A stretch of DNA of 64,000 nucleotides from positions 47,864 to 111,863 of the forward strand of contig NZ_CABVQC010000022.1 in NCBI RefSeq assembly GCF_902499175.1, given 5' to 3'. The position numbers and the translations under genes are program-made. How positions within the stretch are numbered: the stretch's first letter is position 1; every line of letters starts with the position of its first letter. Of the stretch, positions 53,333 through 61,234 are shown piece by piece. This DNA is from Burkholderia aenigmatica. Its GTDB lineage: Bacteria; Pseudomonadota; Gammaproteobacteria; Burkholderiales; Burkholderiaceae. The notes below the pieces were generated by a model that was not told the origin of the DNA, did not search any database, and saw nothing but the letters and a program-made list of their open reading frames with translations.

Positions 53333-54838
53333 ATGAACCGCCCCGACACGCTCGATCTCGGCCACACCGAATCGGCCGGCCTGGCGATCGAGCACCACTC
53401 GATCGACTACATTCCGGAACACGAACGCCACGCGAAGCTCACGAGCCAGGGGCCGTTCTGGTTCCTTGGCAACTTCCATTTCTTCACGATCTCGATCGGC
53501 TTCGTCGGGCCCGGCATGGGCCTGTCCGCCGGCTGGACGACGCTCGCGGGCGCGCTCGGGATCATGTTCGGCACGATCTTCATGGCGTTTCACGGCTCGC
53601 AGGGCCCCGAGATGGGGCTGCCGCAGATGATCCAGTCTCGTGCGCAATTCGGCTATCGCGGCGTGATCGTCGCGCTGCTCGCGACGCTGTTCGTGTTCGT
53701 CGGCTTCAACGTCGTCAACGTATCGCTGCTGGTCGACGGCGTGCACAACGTGTTCGGGATCGACGGCGGTTTCGTCGCGATCGCGGCCGTCGCGACCGGC
53801 GCGCTGCTCGCGATCTACGGGCACGACCTGATGCACCGGACCTTCACGTGGGCACTGATCGCGACGCTGCCGCTCTATGCGCTCGTCACGCTCGCGCTCG
53901 CGTTCGGTCACGCGGCGCCGGCACCGGCACCGGCCGCCTCACCCGCCGTCGCACCAGGCTTCAACTGGATCGGGTTCGCCACACAGTTTGCGATCGCCGC
54001 CAGCTACAACATTTCGTATGCGCCCTACGTGTCCGACTATTCGCGCTATCTGCCGAAACACACCAGCCGCGCGAAGCTGATCGCGGTGATCTTCGCCGGT
54101 GCATCGCTGTCGGGCACCTGGATGATCGGGCTCGGCGCGTGGCTCGCGCAGAAGCTGCACGCGGCGGACGCACTGGTCGCGATGAACGACGTCGGCGCGT
54201 CGCTCGTGCCGGGCCTCGGCAAGCTGATCGCGATCGTGTCGCTCGTCGGCTTCCTGCCGATCATCGCGCTCAACGCATACAGCGCGATGCTGACCGTGCT
54301 TACCGGTATCGACTCGATCGTGCCGATCCGGCCGACGCGCCGCGCGCGCGTCGCATCGATTGTCGCGATCAGCACGTTCGTACTCGCGTGCGTGTTCGCG
54401 ATCCGCGGCAACGGCATCGCGCTGCTGCAAACGTTCCTGACGCTGATGCTCTACTTCCTCGTGCCGTGGACCGCGGTGAACCTCGTCGACTATTTCTTCG
54501 TGCGACGCGGCCACTATGCGATCGCGCATTTCTTCACGCCGGGCGGCCTGTACGGCGCCTGGCAGCCGCGCGGCATCGTCGCGTACCTGGTCGGCTTCGG
54601 GGCGATGGTGCCGTTCTTCTCGATCGTCGATGCCGAAGCGAACCGCGAGATCTTCGTCGGCCCGTTCGCACGCCTGCTCGGTGGCGTGGATATCGCCTGG
54701 CTCGTCGGCCTGGTCGTCGCGGGGGGCGTGTACTGGCTACTGTCCCGCTCGCTCGATCTGGACCATGAGCGCCAGGTGATCGCGGCAACGCCGCCCCCTG
54801 ACGCACCGACCGGCACGCCCGGACACCAGGGCATGTGA
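53333..54838 (+). CDS. NCS1-family permease (cytosine/allantoin permease-like)
   Basis: The 501-residue membrane protein has 12 hydrophobic segments. NCS1 signatures include the N-terminal HSIDYIPEHERHAKLTSQGPFWFLGN in blocks, GSQGPEMGLPQMIQSRAQFGYRG, and SYNISYAPYVSDYSRYLP. It transports a nucleobase-like or related small nitrogen compound with cations. AGGAGA at 53317-53322 precedes the ATG at 53333. It follows the terminator after the MHS gene and probably has its own promoter. Whether it belongs functionally to the guanidino locus is uncertain. Confidence 0.9.
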   Translation: MNRPDTLDLGHTESAGLAIEHHSIDYIPEHERHAKLTSQGPFWFLGNFHFFTISIGFVGPGMGLSAGWTTLAGALGIMFGTIFMAFHGSQGPEMGLPQMIQSRAQFGYRGVIVALLATLFVFVGFNVVNVSLLVDGVHNVFGIDGGFVAIAAVATGALLAIYGHDLMHRTFTWALIATLPLYALVTLALAFGHAAPAPAPAASPAVAPGFNWIGFATQFAIAASYNISYAPYVSDYSRYLPKHTSRAKLIAVIFAGASLSGTWMIGLGAWLAQKLHAADALVAMNDVGASLVPGLGKLIAIVSLVGFLPIIALNAYSAMLTVLTGIDSIVPIRPTRRARVASIVAISTFVLACVFAIRGNGIALLQTFLTLMLYFLVPWTAVNLVDYFFVRRGHYAIAHFFTPGGLYGAWQPRGIVAYLVGFGAMVPFFSIVDAEANREIFVGPFARLLGGVDIAWLVGLVVAGGVYWLLSRSLDLDHERQVIAATPPPDAPTGTPGHQGM

Positions 54839-54856
54839 CGAAGCAAGCGGCAATCG

Positions 54857-55195
54857 TCAGCGTTCTGGATTGCCGACTTCAGGCGCGTCCTTCGTGTAAT
54901 ACATCGCGCCACCCCCGATCGGCTCACGACCGTTCGCCTCGCGCTGCAGGTTGGTATCGCGTAGCGAATACGCACATCTGCAGTACTCCTTCTGATAAAA
55001 CGTCTCGCGCTTTCTGATCTCGATCATGCGTGCCGAGCCCCCGCCCTAGCGCCAGCTGTATTCCCGGGATATCGACTCCGGATAGCGCGCGGTGCGCTCG
55101 AAACGCATGTCGAAGCACATCTTGCAGCGCACGCCGCGCGCGGGCTCGTGCTCCATCCCGCGCACACGCGCGAACCAGTCGTCGCAATCGTAATC
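54857..55195 (-). pseudogene. queH: Decayed queH (epoxyqueuosine reductase) remnant
   Basis: Two in-frame minus-strand segments match QueH. The first reads [19 protein letters not shown] then [18 protein letters not shown]. After a shortened segment ([12 protein letters not shown]) comes TAG at 55046-55048, then [14 protein letters not shown] and [15 protein letters not shown] in the same frame, ending at TGA 54857. Intact QueH has about 40 more residues between these parts and Lys (AAG) where this copy has TAG. The N-terminal half is missing; the break lies at about 55195, exactly where the neighbouring small gene ends. QueH converts epoxyqueuosine to queuosine in tRNA; this copy cannot work. 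Confidence 0.75.
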
Positions 55196-55496
55196 ATGTC
55201 GGATCCTTGAAAACGACTTTCCCGACCACATTGCGCAGCATGGCGTCGGCCAGCTCGCCACGTTCCTTCGCCGCGCCAAGCTCCATAGAAAAAAAATCCA
55301 GGTCGAGCAACGCGGCTTGTGCTTCATCGCATTCAACCCACGCGCGGGCAATGGTACGCAACGCGTCCCGATCGGTCCGCCGCAGCCGGTCCACCACCGC
55401 ACGGCCGACCTCTTCGTACATCGCCTGGCAATCGTCGCTGTCGTCGTCAAGCGACTTCAGCAGCCGTTCGATCGCGTCGTTTTCCACATTTCTCAC
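55194..55496 (-). CDS. Small acidic hypothetical protein between two broken genes
   Basis: The 100-residue soluble protein starts at GTG 55496 after GGAGGG and reads [19 protein letters not shown]. It is acidic and helical, with a central [22 protein letters not shown], and no signal peptide. No family is recognised. Its stop at 55194-55196 coincides with the truncated edge of the queH remnant, and its upstream side abuts the shortened glyA, so it may have arrived with the event that broke them. Its size and composition resemble the immunity-type genes at 26.6-33.3 kb. Confidence 0.6.
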   Translation of the reverse strand: MRNVENDAIERLLKSLDDDSDDCQAMYEEVGRAVVDRLRRTDRDALRTIARAWVECDEAQAALLDLDFFSMELGAAKERGELADAMLRNVVGKVVFKDPT

Positions 55497-55517
55497 CTTG
55501 CCCTCCTCAGCGTGCTG

Positions 55518-55814
55518 TCACGAATACATCGGGAAACGTTTGGTCAGCTCGGCGACCTGCGCACGCACACGCTCGATCGCCAACTGCTCGACGACGTCGA
55601 CGTACTCGCAACCGCCGCAATAGCGCTTGCCCGGATAACCTTCCGCGTACTTGTTCGTGAGCGGCGAACCCTGCGCGGCCATCACGGCCGGGCTCGCGTA
55701 GTTTTCCGACGCGATCAGCTCGATGTGATCTTCCTGGCGGCGGTTTTCTTCCTGGATGGCATCGAACAGTTCCGGGGCGGTCGGGTCGAGCGGGTAGTGG
55801 CTGCGTTCGAACAT
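55518..55814 (-). pseudogene. glyA: glyA (serine hydroxymethyltransferase) reduced by an in-frame deletion
   Basis: The frame begins at ATG 55814 with a normal SHMT N-terminus: [41 protein letters not shown] and [22 protein letters not shown]. After [11 protein letters not shown] it jumps directly to [14 protein letters not shown], which matches the family C-terminus. About 300 central residues are missing, including the PLP lysine and most of the active site. The frame is preserved, leaving 98 residues. The protein cannot be catalytic. The functional glyA is presumably elsewhere in the genome. Confidence 0.75.
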
Positions 55815-55945
55815 GGCAGGAAGGGGATCCAACAAAACAAGCAGGGGAAGCGACACGTCCCGTGGCCTGCCCGGGACGATCCCGATCGGTGCGACACCCG
55901 CCGCCGGATCATCGATCCGGGCAGCAGGCACGCAGCGTTCGCGCG

Positions 55946-58240
55946 TTACTGCATCTGGTTGCGCAGCGTCTTCGCGGCGGCGACCATGTTCGTCAGCGCC
56001 GGAATCACTTCCGCCCACTGGCGCGTCTTCAGGCCGCAGTCAGGGTTCACCCACAGGCGTTCCGCTGGAATCCGCTCGGCCGCCTTCTTCATCAGGCTGA
56101 CGACGTGATCCTGCGTCGGAATGTTCGGCGAGTGGATGTCGTACACGCCCGGCCCGATTTCGTTCGGATACTTGAAGTTGTCGAACGCGTCGAGCAGCTC
56201 CATGTCCGAGCGCGACGTCTCGATCGTGATCACGTCCGCATCCATGTCGGCGATCGACGCGATGATGTCGTTGAACTCCGAATAACACATGTGCGTGTGG
56301 ATCTGCGTATCGTCCTGCACACCGTTCGCGGTGATGCGGAACGATTCGACCGCCCACTTCAGGTATTCGCCCCACTGCGCACGGCGCAGCGGCAGCCCTT
56401 CGCGCAGCGCGGCCTCGTCGATCTGGATCACGCGCACACCGGCCTTCTCGAGATCGAGCACTTCCTCGCGGATCGCCAGCGCGAGCTGGTAGCACGACAT
56501 CGAGCGCGGCTGGTCGTCACGCACGAACGACCAGTTCAGGATCGTCACGGGGCCGGTCAGCATGCCCTTCATCGGCTTGTTCGTCAGCGACTGCGCATAC
56601 GTGATCCACTCGACCGTCATCGCCTTTGGGCGGCTGATGTCGCCGAACAGGATCGGCGGTTTCACGCAGCGCGAACCGTACGACTGTACCCAGCCGAACT
56701 GGCTGAACGCGTAGCCGTCGAGCTGCTCGCCGAAGTATTCGACCATGTCGTTACGCTCGGCTTCGCCGTGCACGAGCACGTCGAGTTCCAGCGCTTCCTG
56801 CTCGCGCACGCTGCGTTCGATTTCAGCCTGCATCGCCGCGCGGTAGCCTGCTTCATCCAGCACGCCGGCCTTGAACTGGCTGCGGGCCTGGCGGATTTCG
56901 CCGGTCTGCGGGAACGAGCCGATCGTCGTCGTCGGGAACGCCGGCAGGTTCAGGCGTGCCGACTGCTTCGGCGCGCGCTGCGTATAGGAGCTCACGCGGT
57001 TGCCGAGCTGCGCATCGATCCGGGCGATCGCAGCCTTCACCGCCGGGTTGTTCACGCGCGGCGAATGACGGCGCGACTGGATCGCAGCGGTGTTCGCGGC
57101 CAGCGCATCGGCCACCTTGTCGCGGCCCTGGTTCAGCGCGGTCGCGAGTACCTTCAGTTCGTCGAGCTTCTGCAGCGCGAATGCGAGCCACGCGCGGATT
57201 TCGGCGTCGAGCTTCTCTTCGCTCGCGAGATCGACCGGCACGTGCAGCAGTGAGCACGACGGCGCGAGCCACAGACGGCTGCCCAGTTGGGTCGCGAGCG
57301 GCTCGAGCCAGTCGAGCGCGGCGTTCAGGTCCGCCTTCCAGATGTTGCGGCCGTTGATCGCACCGACCGACAGCACGCGCTCCGCCGGCAGTTCGCGCAC
57401 CAGCGCGTCGATTTCGTCACGGGCGTTGATCGCATCGATGTGCAGGCCGTCGACCGGCAGCGACGCGGCGAGCGCCAGGTTGCCCTGCAACTGGCCGAAA
57501 TACGTCGCGAGCAGCACCTTGATCCGGCGCGTCTCGAGCGCCGCGTACGCGGTCTTGAACGCTTGCTGCCATTCGGCGTCGAGCTCGGTCACGAGGATCG
57601 GTTCGTCGATCTGCACCCATTCGACGCCCTGTGCGGTCAGTGTGTCGAGCAGCGCGCCATACACCGGCAGCAGCTTCTGCAGCAGCGCGAGGCGATCCGA
57701 GTCGTCCTTCGCCTTGCCGAGCCACAGGTACGTGACAGGGCCGATGATCACCGGCTTCGCCTTCACGCCCTGCGCCTTCGCTTCGGCGAGTTGCTGCAGC
57801 AGGCGCGACGGGTCGAGCGAGAAGTTCGTGTCGGCGTGGAATTCCGGGACGATGTAGTGATAGTTCGTGTCGAACCACTTCGTCATTTCGCCGGCCGCGA
57901 CGCCGCCGCAGCACGCTGCGTGCGCTTCCTCCGACTGCGCCGAACGGCCGCGCGCCACACGGAAATAGTTGTCGAGCGCATCGCCGTGGAAGCCTTGCAC
58001 GCGCTTCGGCAGGTTGCCGAGCGCGAAGCTCATGTCGAGCACCTGGTCGTAGAACGCGAAGTCGCCGACCGGCGCGAGATCGAGGTCGCGCTGGTCGTGC
58101 CAGTGACGCTCGCGCAGTTGCGCGCCGAGCGCCTTCAGGTCGTCGCGCGACGATTCGCCCTTCCAGTAGCGTTCGAGGCCGAACTTGAGTTCGCGCTTGG
58201 CGCCGATGCGCGGGAAACCGAGATTGTGTGTCGTAACCAT
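55946..58240 (-). CDS. metE: Cobalamin-independent methionine synthase
   Basis: The 764-residue enzyme transfers the methyl group from methyltetrahydropteroyl-triglutamate to homocysteine. The N-terminus [20 protein letters not shown] and the zinc-site region are intact: [39 protein letters not shown] and [11 protein letters not shown]. The ATG at 58240 gives the exact family length. It is divergent from metR, whose product activates metE in response to homocysteine. A cobalamin-riboswitch-controlled cobalt transporter lies close by. Confidence 0.97.
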   Translation of the reverse strand: MVTTHNLGFPRIGAKRELKFGLERYWKGESSRDDLKALGAQLRERHWHDQRDLDLAPVGDFAFYDQVLDMSFALGNLPKRVQGFHGDALDNYFRVARGRSAQSEEAHAACCGGVAAGEMTKWFDTNYHYIVPEFHADTNFSLDPSRLLQQLAEAKAQGVKAKPVIIGPVTYLWLGKAKDDSDRLALLQKLLPVYGALLDTLTAQGVEWVQIDEPILVTELDAEWQQAFKTAYAALETRRIKVLLATYFGQLQGNLALAASLPVDGLHIDAINARDEIDALVRELPAERVLSVGAINGRNIWKADLNAALDWLEPLATQLGSRLWLAPSCSLLHVPVDLASEEKLDAEIRAWLAFALQKLDELKVLATALNQGRDKVADALAANTAAIQSRRHSPRVNNPAVKAAIARIDAQLGNRVSSYTQRAPKQSARLNLPAFPTTTIGSFPQTGEIRQARSQFKAGVLDEAGYRAAMQAEIERSVREQEALELDVLVHGEAERNDMVEYFGEQLDGYAFSQFGWVQSYGSRCVKPPILFGDISRPKAMTVEWITYAQSLTNKPMKGMLTGPVTILNWSFVRDDQPRSMSCYQLALAIREEVLDLEKAGVRVIQIDEAALREGLPLRRAQWGEYLKWAVESFRITANGVQDDTQIHTHMCYSEFNDIIASIADMDADVITIETSRSDMELLDAFDNFKYPNEIGPGVYDIHSPNIPTQDHVVSLMKKAAERIPAERLWVNPDCGLKTRQWAEVIPALTNMVAAAKTLRNQMQ

Positions 58241-58285
58241 GGCGCTGCCGTCCAGGAGTAGTGAAGGTCCGGCAAACATGATAGG

Positions 58286-58320
58286 TATTTCAAACCATGA
58301 AATAAAATGGCATTATTTCA
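58286..58320. promoter_or_regulatory. Overlapping inverted repeats in the metE-metR intergenic region (MetR-type operators)
   Basis: TATTTCA (58286-58292), five bases, then TGAAATAA (58298-58305), seven bases, then TTATTTCA (58313-58320) form two overlapping perfect inverted repeats sharing a central arm. The outer arms pair with the central one. The TGAA/TTCA halves match the MetR box (TGAA-N5-TTCA) except for spacing. Location between the divergent starts (58240 and 58367) fits regulation of both genes. Confidence 0.65.
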
Positions 58321-58366
58321 TTCATCCATTAAATTTGTTCATGCACATGCGGGATGAGCGATAACC

Positions 58367-59275
58367 ATGCTGGAACGATTCCATCTCGTCGTCATTCGTG
58401 AAGTCGAGCGCCAGGGCTCGCTGACTGCGGCCGCCAACGCGCTGCACCTCACGCAATCGGCGCTCAGCCATACCGTCCGGAAAATCGAGCAGCAGCTCGG
58501 CACGCCGATCTGGGATCGCGAGGGGCGCGGCCTGCGGCTGACGCAGGGCGGGCAGTATCTGCTGAAGCTGGCGAACCGGCTGCTGCCGCAGTTCGAGCTG
58601 GCCGAGGAGCGGATGAAGCAGTACGCGAAGGGCGAGCGCGGCACGCTGCGTATCGGGATGGAGTGCCACCCGTGCTACCAGTGGCTGCTGAAGGTCGTGT
58701 CGCCGTACCTGTCGCGCTGGCCCGACGTCGACGTCGACGTGAAGCAGCGCTTCCAGTTCGGCGGGATCGGCGCGCTGTTCGGCTACGACATCGACGTGCT
58801 CGTGACGCCCGATCCGCTGAACAAGCCGGGGCTGCGCTTCGACCCCGTGTTCGACTACGAGCAGGTGCTGGTGGTCGCGGACGCACACCGTTTCGCCAAC
58901 GCCGATTACGTGACGCCCGAGCAGCTGACCGACGAAATCCTGATCACCTATCCGGTCGAAACCGACCGGCTCGACATCTACAACCAGTTCCTGACGCCGG
59001 CAGGCATCGTGCCGAAGCGGCACAAGTCGATCGAGACGACCGACATCATGTTGCAGATGGTGGCGAGCGGGCGCGGCGTGGCCGCGCTGCCGAGATGGCT
59101 GGCCGACGAATACGCCGACCGGATGCCGGTCGTGCCGGTCAAGCTCGGCAAGAAGGGGATCGCGAAACAGATCTTCCTCGGCATCCGCGAGGCGGATGCG
59201 TCGATCGACTATCTGGCCGCGTTTGTCGCGCTGGCGCGCGAATCGACGTGGAGCGCGCCGCGCATGCTGCGCTAG
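58367..59275 (+). CDS. metR: LysR-family regulator MetR
   Basis: The 302-residue protein has a LysR helix-turn-helix (residues 2-60; EVERQGSLTAAANALHLTQSALSHTVRKIEQQLG in blocks) and effector domain with the MetR-like central ETTDIMLQMVASGRGVAALPRW. It is divergent from metE with inverted-repeat operators between them. MetR uses homocysteine as co-regulator to activate metE and sometimes its own gene. ATG at 58367 follows standard family length. Confidence 0.92.
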   Translation: MLERFHLVVIREVERQGSLTAAANALHLTQSALSHTVRKIEQQLGTPIWDREGRGLRLTQGGQYLLKLANRLLPQFELAEERMKQYAKGERGTLRIGMECHPCYQWLLKVVSPYLSRWPDVDVDVKQRFQFGGIGALFGYDIDVLVTPDPLNKPGLRFDPVFDYEQVLVVADAHRFANADYVTPEQLTDEILITYPVETDRLDIYNQFLTPAGIVPKRHKSIETTDIMLQMVASGRGVAALPRWLADEYADRMPVVPVKLGKKGIAKQIFLGIREADASIDYLAAFVALARESTWSAPRMLR

Positions 59276-59297
59276 GCGCGCCCCTTGGCAATGCGCG

Positions 59298-60020
59298 TCA
59301 GGCGGCGCGCATGCCGATACGTTCGCCGCGCTCGACCCATGCGCCGAACAGCAGGCCGATCGTCGTCCACATGATCACCTGCATGCCGATCGCCGCGGCG
59401 CGGAACTTCCACAGCACGACGGCCGGGAAAGCAGCCGGCACTTCGTTGATCGACGGCAGCCCGAGCTGCACGGCCGCGATGATCACGATGAACACGAGCC
59501 CCGCGACGATCGACGCGTTCCATTGCCCGAGCTTCGCCAGCAGATGGCGGCGCACGCTGACCGAGAACACCATCGTCGCGATCGAGATCGCGATCATCAG
59601 GAAGAACAGGCCCGTGCGATAGCCGATCGTGTCGGGGTCTCCAACCGACGGCGGATTGGCCGGGTACTTGATGTTCGGCACGATCACGAGCGCGATGAAC
59701 GCCGCCAGCGCGAGCCACGCGGCCAGCGGTCGTGCCGGGAGACGGCTGCCGCGGCCATAAGCATATGCAAAGACCAGCGAGAACAGCCCGCCGAACGCCG
59801 CGCCATAGGTCACGACGCCCGTCAGCAGGCCGAAGCCGGCCTGCGTGTGGCGACTCACCAGCTCGGGTTCCGGCGCATCGCCCTTGGCGGCGTCGAGTTT
59901 TTCTTCGAAGGAGATCGCCTGATCGACTTGCGGTTCGCCGACGATTTTCGCGAAACCGAACGTGAGGAGGCCTGCGGCGATGCCTGCGAGCATCCCGCGC
60001 ATGAGCAGCTTTCCGACCAT
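59298..60020 (-). CDS. cbtA: CbtA-type cobalt transporter subunit
   Basis: The 240-residue membrane protein has six hydrophobic segments and the CbtA start MVGKLLMRGMLAGIAAGLLTF. Typical features are SRHTQAGFGLLTGVVTYGAAFGGLF (in blocks) and the central VPNIKYPANPPSVGDPDTI with RTGLFFLMIAIS. CbtA works with the small subunit CbtB for cobalt uptake in bacteria that make or salvage cobalamin. It follows cbtB by 13 bases on the same strand. Expression is under the cobalamin riboswitch upstream of cbtB. Confidence 0.92.
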   Translation of the reverse strand: MVGKLLMRGMLAGIAAGLLTFGFAKIVGEPQVDQAISFEEKLDAAKGDAPEPELVSRHTQAGFGLLTGVVTYGAAFGGLFSLVFAYAYGRGSRLPARPLAAWLALAAFIALVIVPNIKYPANPPSVGDPDTIGYRTGLFFLMIAISIATMVFSVSVRRHLLAKLGQWNASIVAGLVFIVIIAAVQLGLPSINEVPAAFPAVVLWKFRAAAIGMQVIMWTTIGLLFGAWVERGERIGMRAA

Positions 60021-60033
60021 CGTGAACTCCGCG

Positions 60034-60243
60034 TCAGTGGCAGGGGAAGCCGAGCAGATGGCGGCCGTCGTGGACGAACTCGTGCACGACCATGCCCGGC
60101 ACGAGCGACGTTGCGCCTTGTTCCGCGCCGACGAAATAAATCGCGAGCAGCAGGATCAGGCCGACGAACACGGCCCACGGCAACAGTTCACGGACGGGGA
60201 TGGGCGCCGGTACGACCGCCGGCTTCAGCACTGCTTCGCTCAT
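60034..60243 (-). CDS. cbtB: CbtB-type small cobalt transporter subunit
   Basis: The 69-residue protein has one membrane segment (LLPWAVFVGLILLLAIYFV). Its C-terminus is rich in His: VHEFVHDGRHLLGFPCH, the metal-binding tail that defines CbtB. AGGTGCATCC precedes the ATG, where the hairpin at 60256-60270 (GGGG-CCCC) of the riboswitch expression platform lies close to the ribosome site. First gene of the cbtBA operon. Confidence 0.93.
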   Translation of the reverse strand: MSEAVLKPAVVPAPIPVRELLPWAVFVGLILLLAIYFVGAEQGATSLVPGMVVHEFVHDGRHLLGFPCH

Positions 60244-60255
60244 GGATGCACCTCA

Positions 60256-60380
60256 GGGGAATCGCGCCCCGACAAATGTTGGATGGGTACGAAGGCAGGT
60301 CTGGCTTCCGGGATCATGGATCACCGGTTACAGTGGCGCGACCGCGCCGGAATTCAACCGGCTTCCGCGTTTCGTATCGG
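60256..60380 (-). promoter_or_regulatory. Cobalamin (adenosylcobalamin) riboswitch upstream of cbtBA
   Basis: On the minus strand the conserved elements appear in order: GGAAGCCGGTTGAATTCCGGC, then the B12 box GCCACTGTAA (complement of 60328-60337), then GGAAGCCAGACCTGCC (complement of 60294-60309). The aptamer is followed by a GGGG/CCCC hairpin at 60256-60270 next to the cbtB ribosome site. Cobalamin should repress cobalt uptake by folding this leader. No other cobalamin gene sits downstream. Confidence 0.93.
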
Positions 60381-60384
60381 GCGA

Positions 60385-60413
60385 ATTGTACGCGCGAACG
60401 TTCGCGTGTTGAA
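60385..60413 (-). promoter_or_regulatory. Promoter of the cbtBA riboswitch transcript with a 14-bp palindrome in the spacer
   Basis: On the minus strand TTCAAC (complement of 60408-60413), a 17-base spacer, and TACAAT (complement of 60385-60390) form a near-consensus promoter, about 10 bases before the riboswitch. The spacer holds the perfect palindrome CGCGAACGTTCGCG (60393-60406), a likely operator for an additional regulator. Confidence 0.65.
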
Positions 60414-60467
60414 GCGGCGAACAATGGGCGAACGCGCCCGTCCCGGCTCCCCCGACAACCCACAAAC

Positions 60468-61049
60468 ATGCATGCCTCGCTGCGCCTGATTGCACACGCA
60501 TCGACCCGGGCGATGCGCACCGGCACGTTCCCCGACGACGATCCGCTCGACACGCACGGGCTCGCCGACGCCGCGACGCTACGCGACCGGTGGACGGACG
60601 TCGCCGGCTCGCTCGTGCTGTGCAGCCCGGCGCGCTGTGCGGTGCAGACCGCCGATGCGCTCGGCCTGCACGCCGACATCGACGACGCGCTGCGCGACAT
60701 CGACTACCGAAACTGGCGCGGCAAGCGGCTGCGCGACCTCGCGCGCGACCAGCCTGACGAACTGGGCGCGTGGATCGGCGATCCGTTGGCGTCGCCGCAC
60801 GGCGGCGAATCGTTCGATGCAGCCATGCGCCGCGTCGGCACATGGTTGAACGCGCTGCAACACGGCCGAGACATCGTCGCCATCACGCATGCGCCGATCG
60901 TGCGTGCGGCCGTCGCGCATGCGCTGCGGATGGATTCCGGCGCGGCAACCCGCATCGACGTGGCGCCGCTATCGTGCACGACATTCGCTGCGTCGCCGCA
61001 CGGCTGGATGTTGATCGCGGACGGCGATCGGCGCGACACTGGCGCCTAG
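60468..61049 (+). CDS. Histidine-phosphatase-superfamily protein with altered RHG motif
   Basis: The 193-residue protein has the branch-1 histidine phosphatase layout: an N-terminal LRLIAHASTRAMRTG, SLVLCSPARCAVQTADALG, HGGESFDAAMRRVGTWL and a second His in DIVAITHAPIVRAAVAHAL. The usual catalytic triplet RHG reads AHA here; the His remains but the Arg and Gly do not. The middle acidic position is also unlike the canonical motif. It is divergent from the cobalt transporter genes, where a CobC-like (alpha-ribazole phosphatase) role would be natural, but the altered motif makes catalysis uncertain. Start ATG at 60468. Confidence 0.8.
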   Translation: MHASLRLIAHASTRAMRTGTFPDDDPLDTHGLADAATLRDRWTDVAGSLVLCSPARCAVQTADALGLHADIDDALRDIDYRNWRGKRLRDLARDQPDELGAWIGDPLASPHGGESFDAAMRRVGTWLNALQHGRDIVAITHAPIVRAAVAHALRMDSGAATRIDVAPLSCTTFAASPHGWMLIADGDRRDTGA

Positions 61050-61170
61050 CCTCCTGCCGTGTTGCGTTCGCGAAGCGGACCACGACGCCAGCCGACGTGT
61101 TGTGTCGTATCGCAATCGCATGGCGATGTTCACCTTACGTCGCCGCAAGCCCCACTGTTCGCCATCCCTA

Positions 61171-61205
61171 CTGTCATCAAACTGACTGCTAGCCGAAGCT
61201 AGGAT
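61171..61205 (+). promoter_or_regulatory. Pho-box-like element and -10 before the phosphate transporter
   Basis: CTGTCAT (61171-61177), CAAA, CTGACTG (61182-61188) matches the PhoB box (two CTGTCAT-type heptamers four bases apart): 7 of 7 in the first repeat, about half in the second. TAGGAT (61200-61205) follows 11 bases later, the usual place of the -10 in PhoB-activated promoters. It lies about 30 bases before the Pit gene. Confidence 0.55.
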
Positions 61206-61234
61206 CGGTCGCGGTTCCCTTACGAGATACCGTC

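Noticed and set aside
55518..56018. Reading 55518-56018 as one 166-residue gene
   Set aside because: The first 68 residues are unrelated low-complexity translation overlapping the metE 3' end; SHMT similarity begins at the ATG at 55814.
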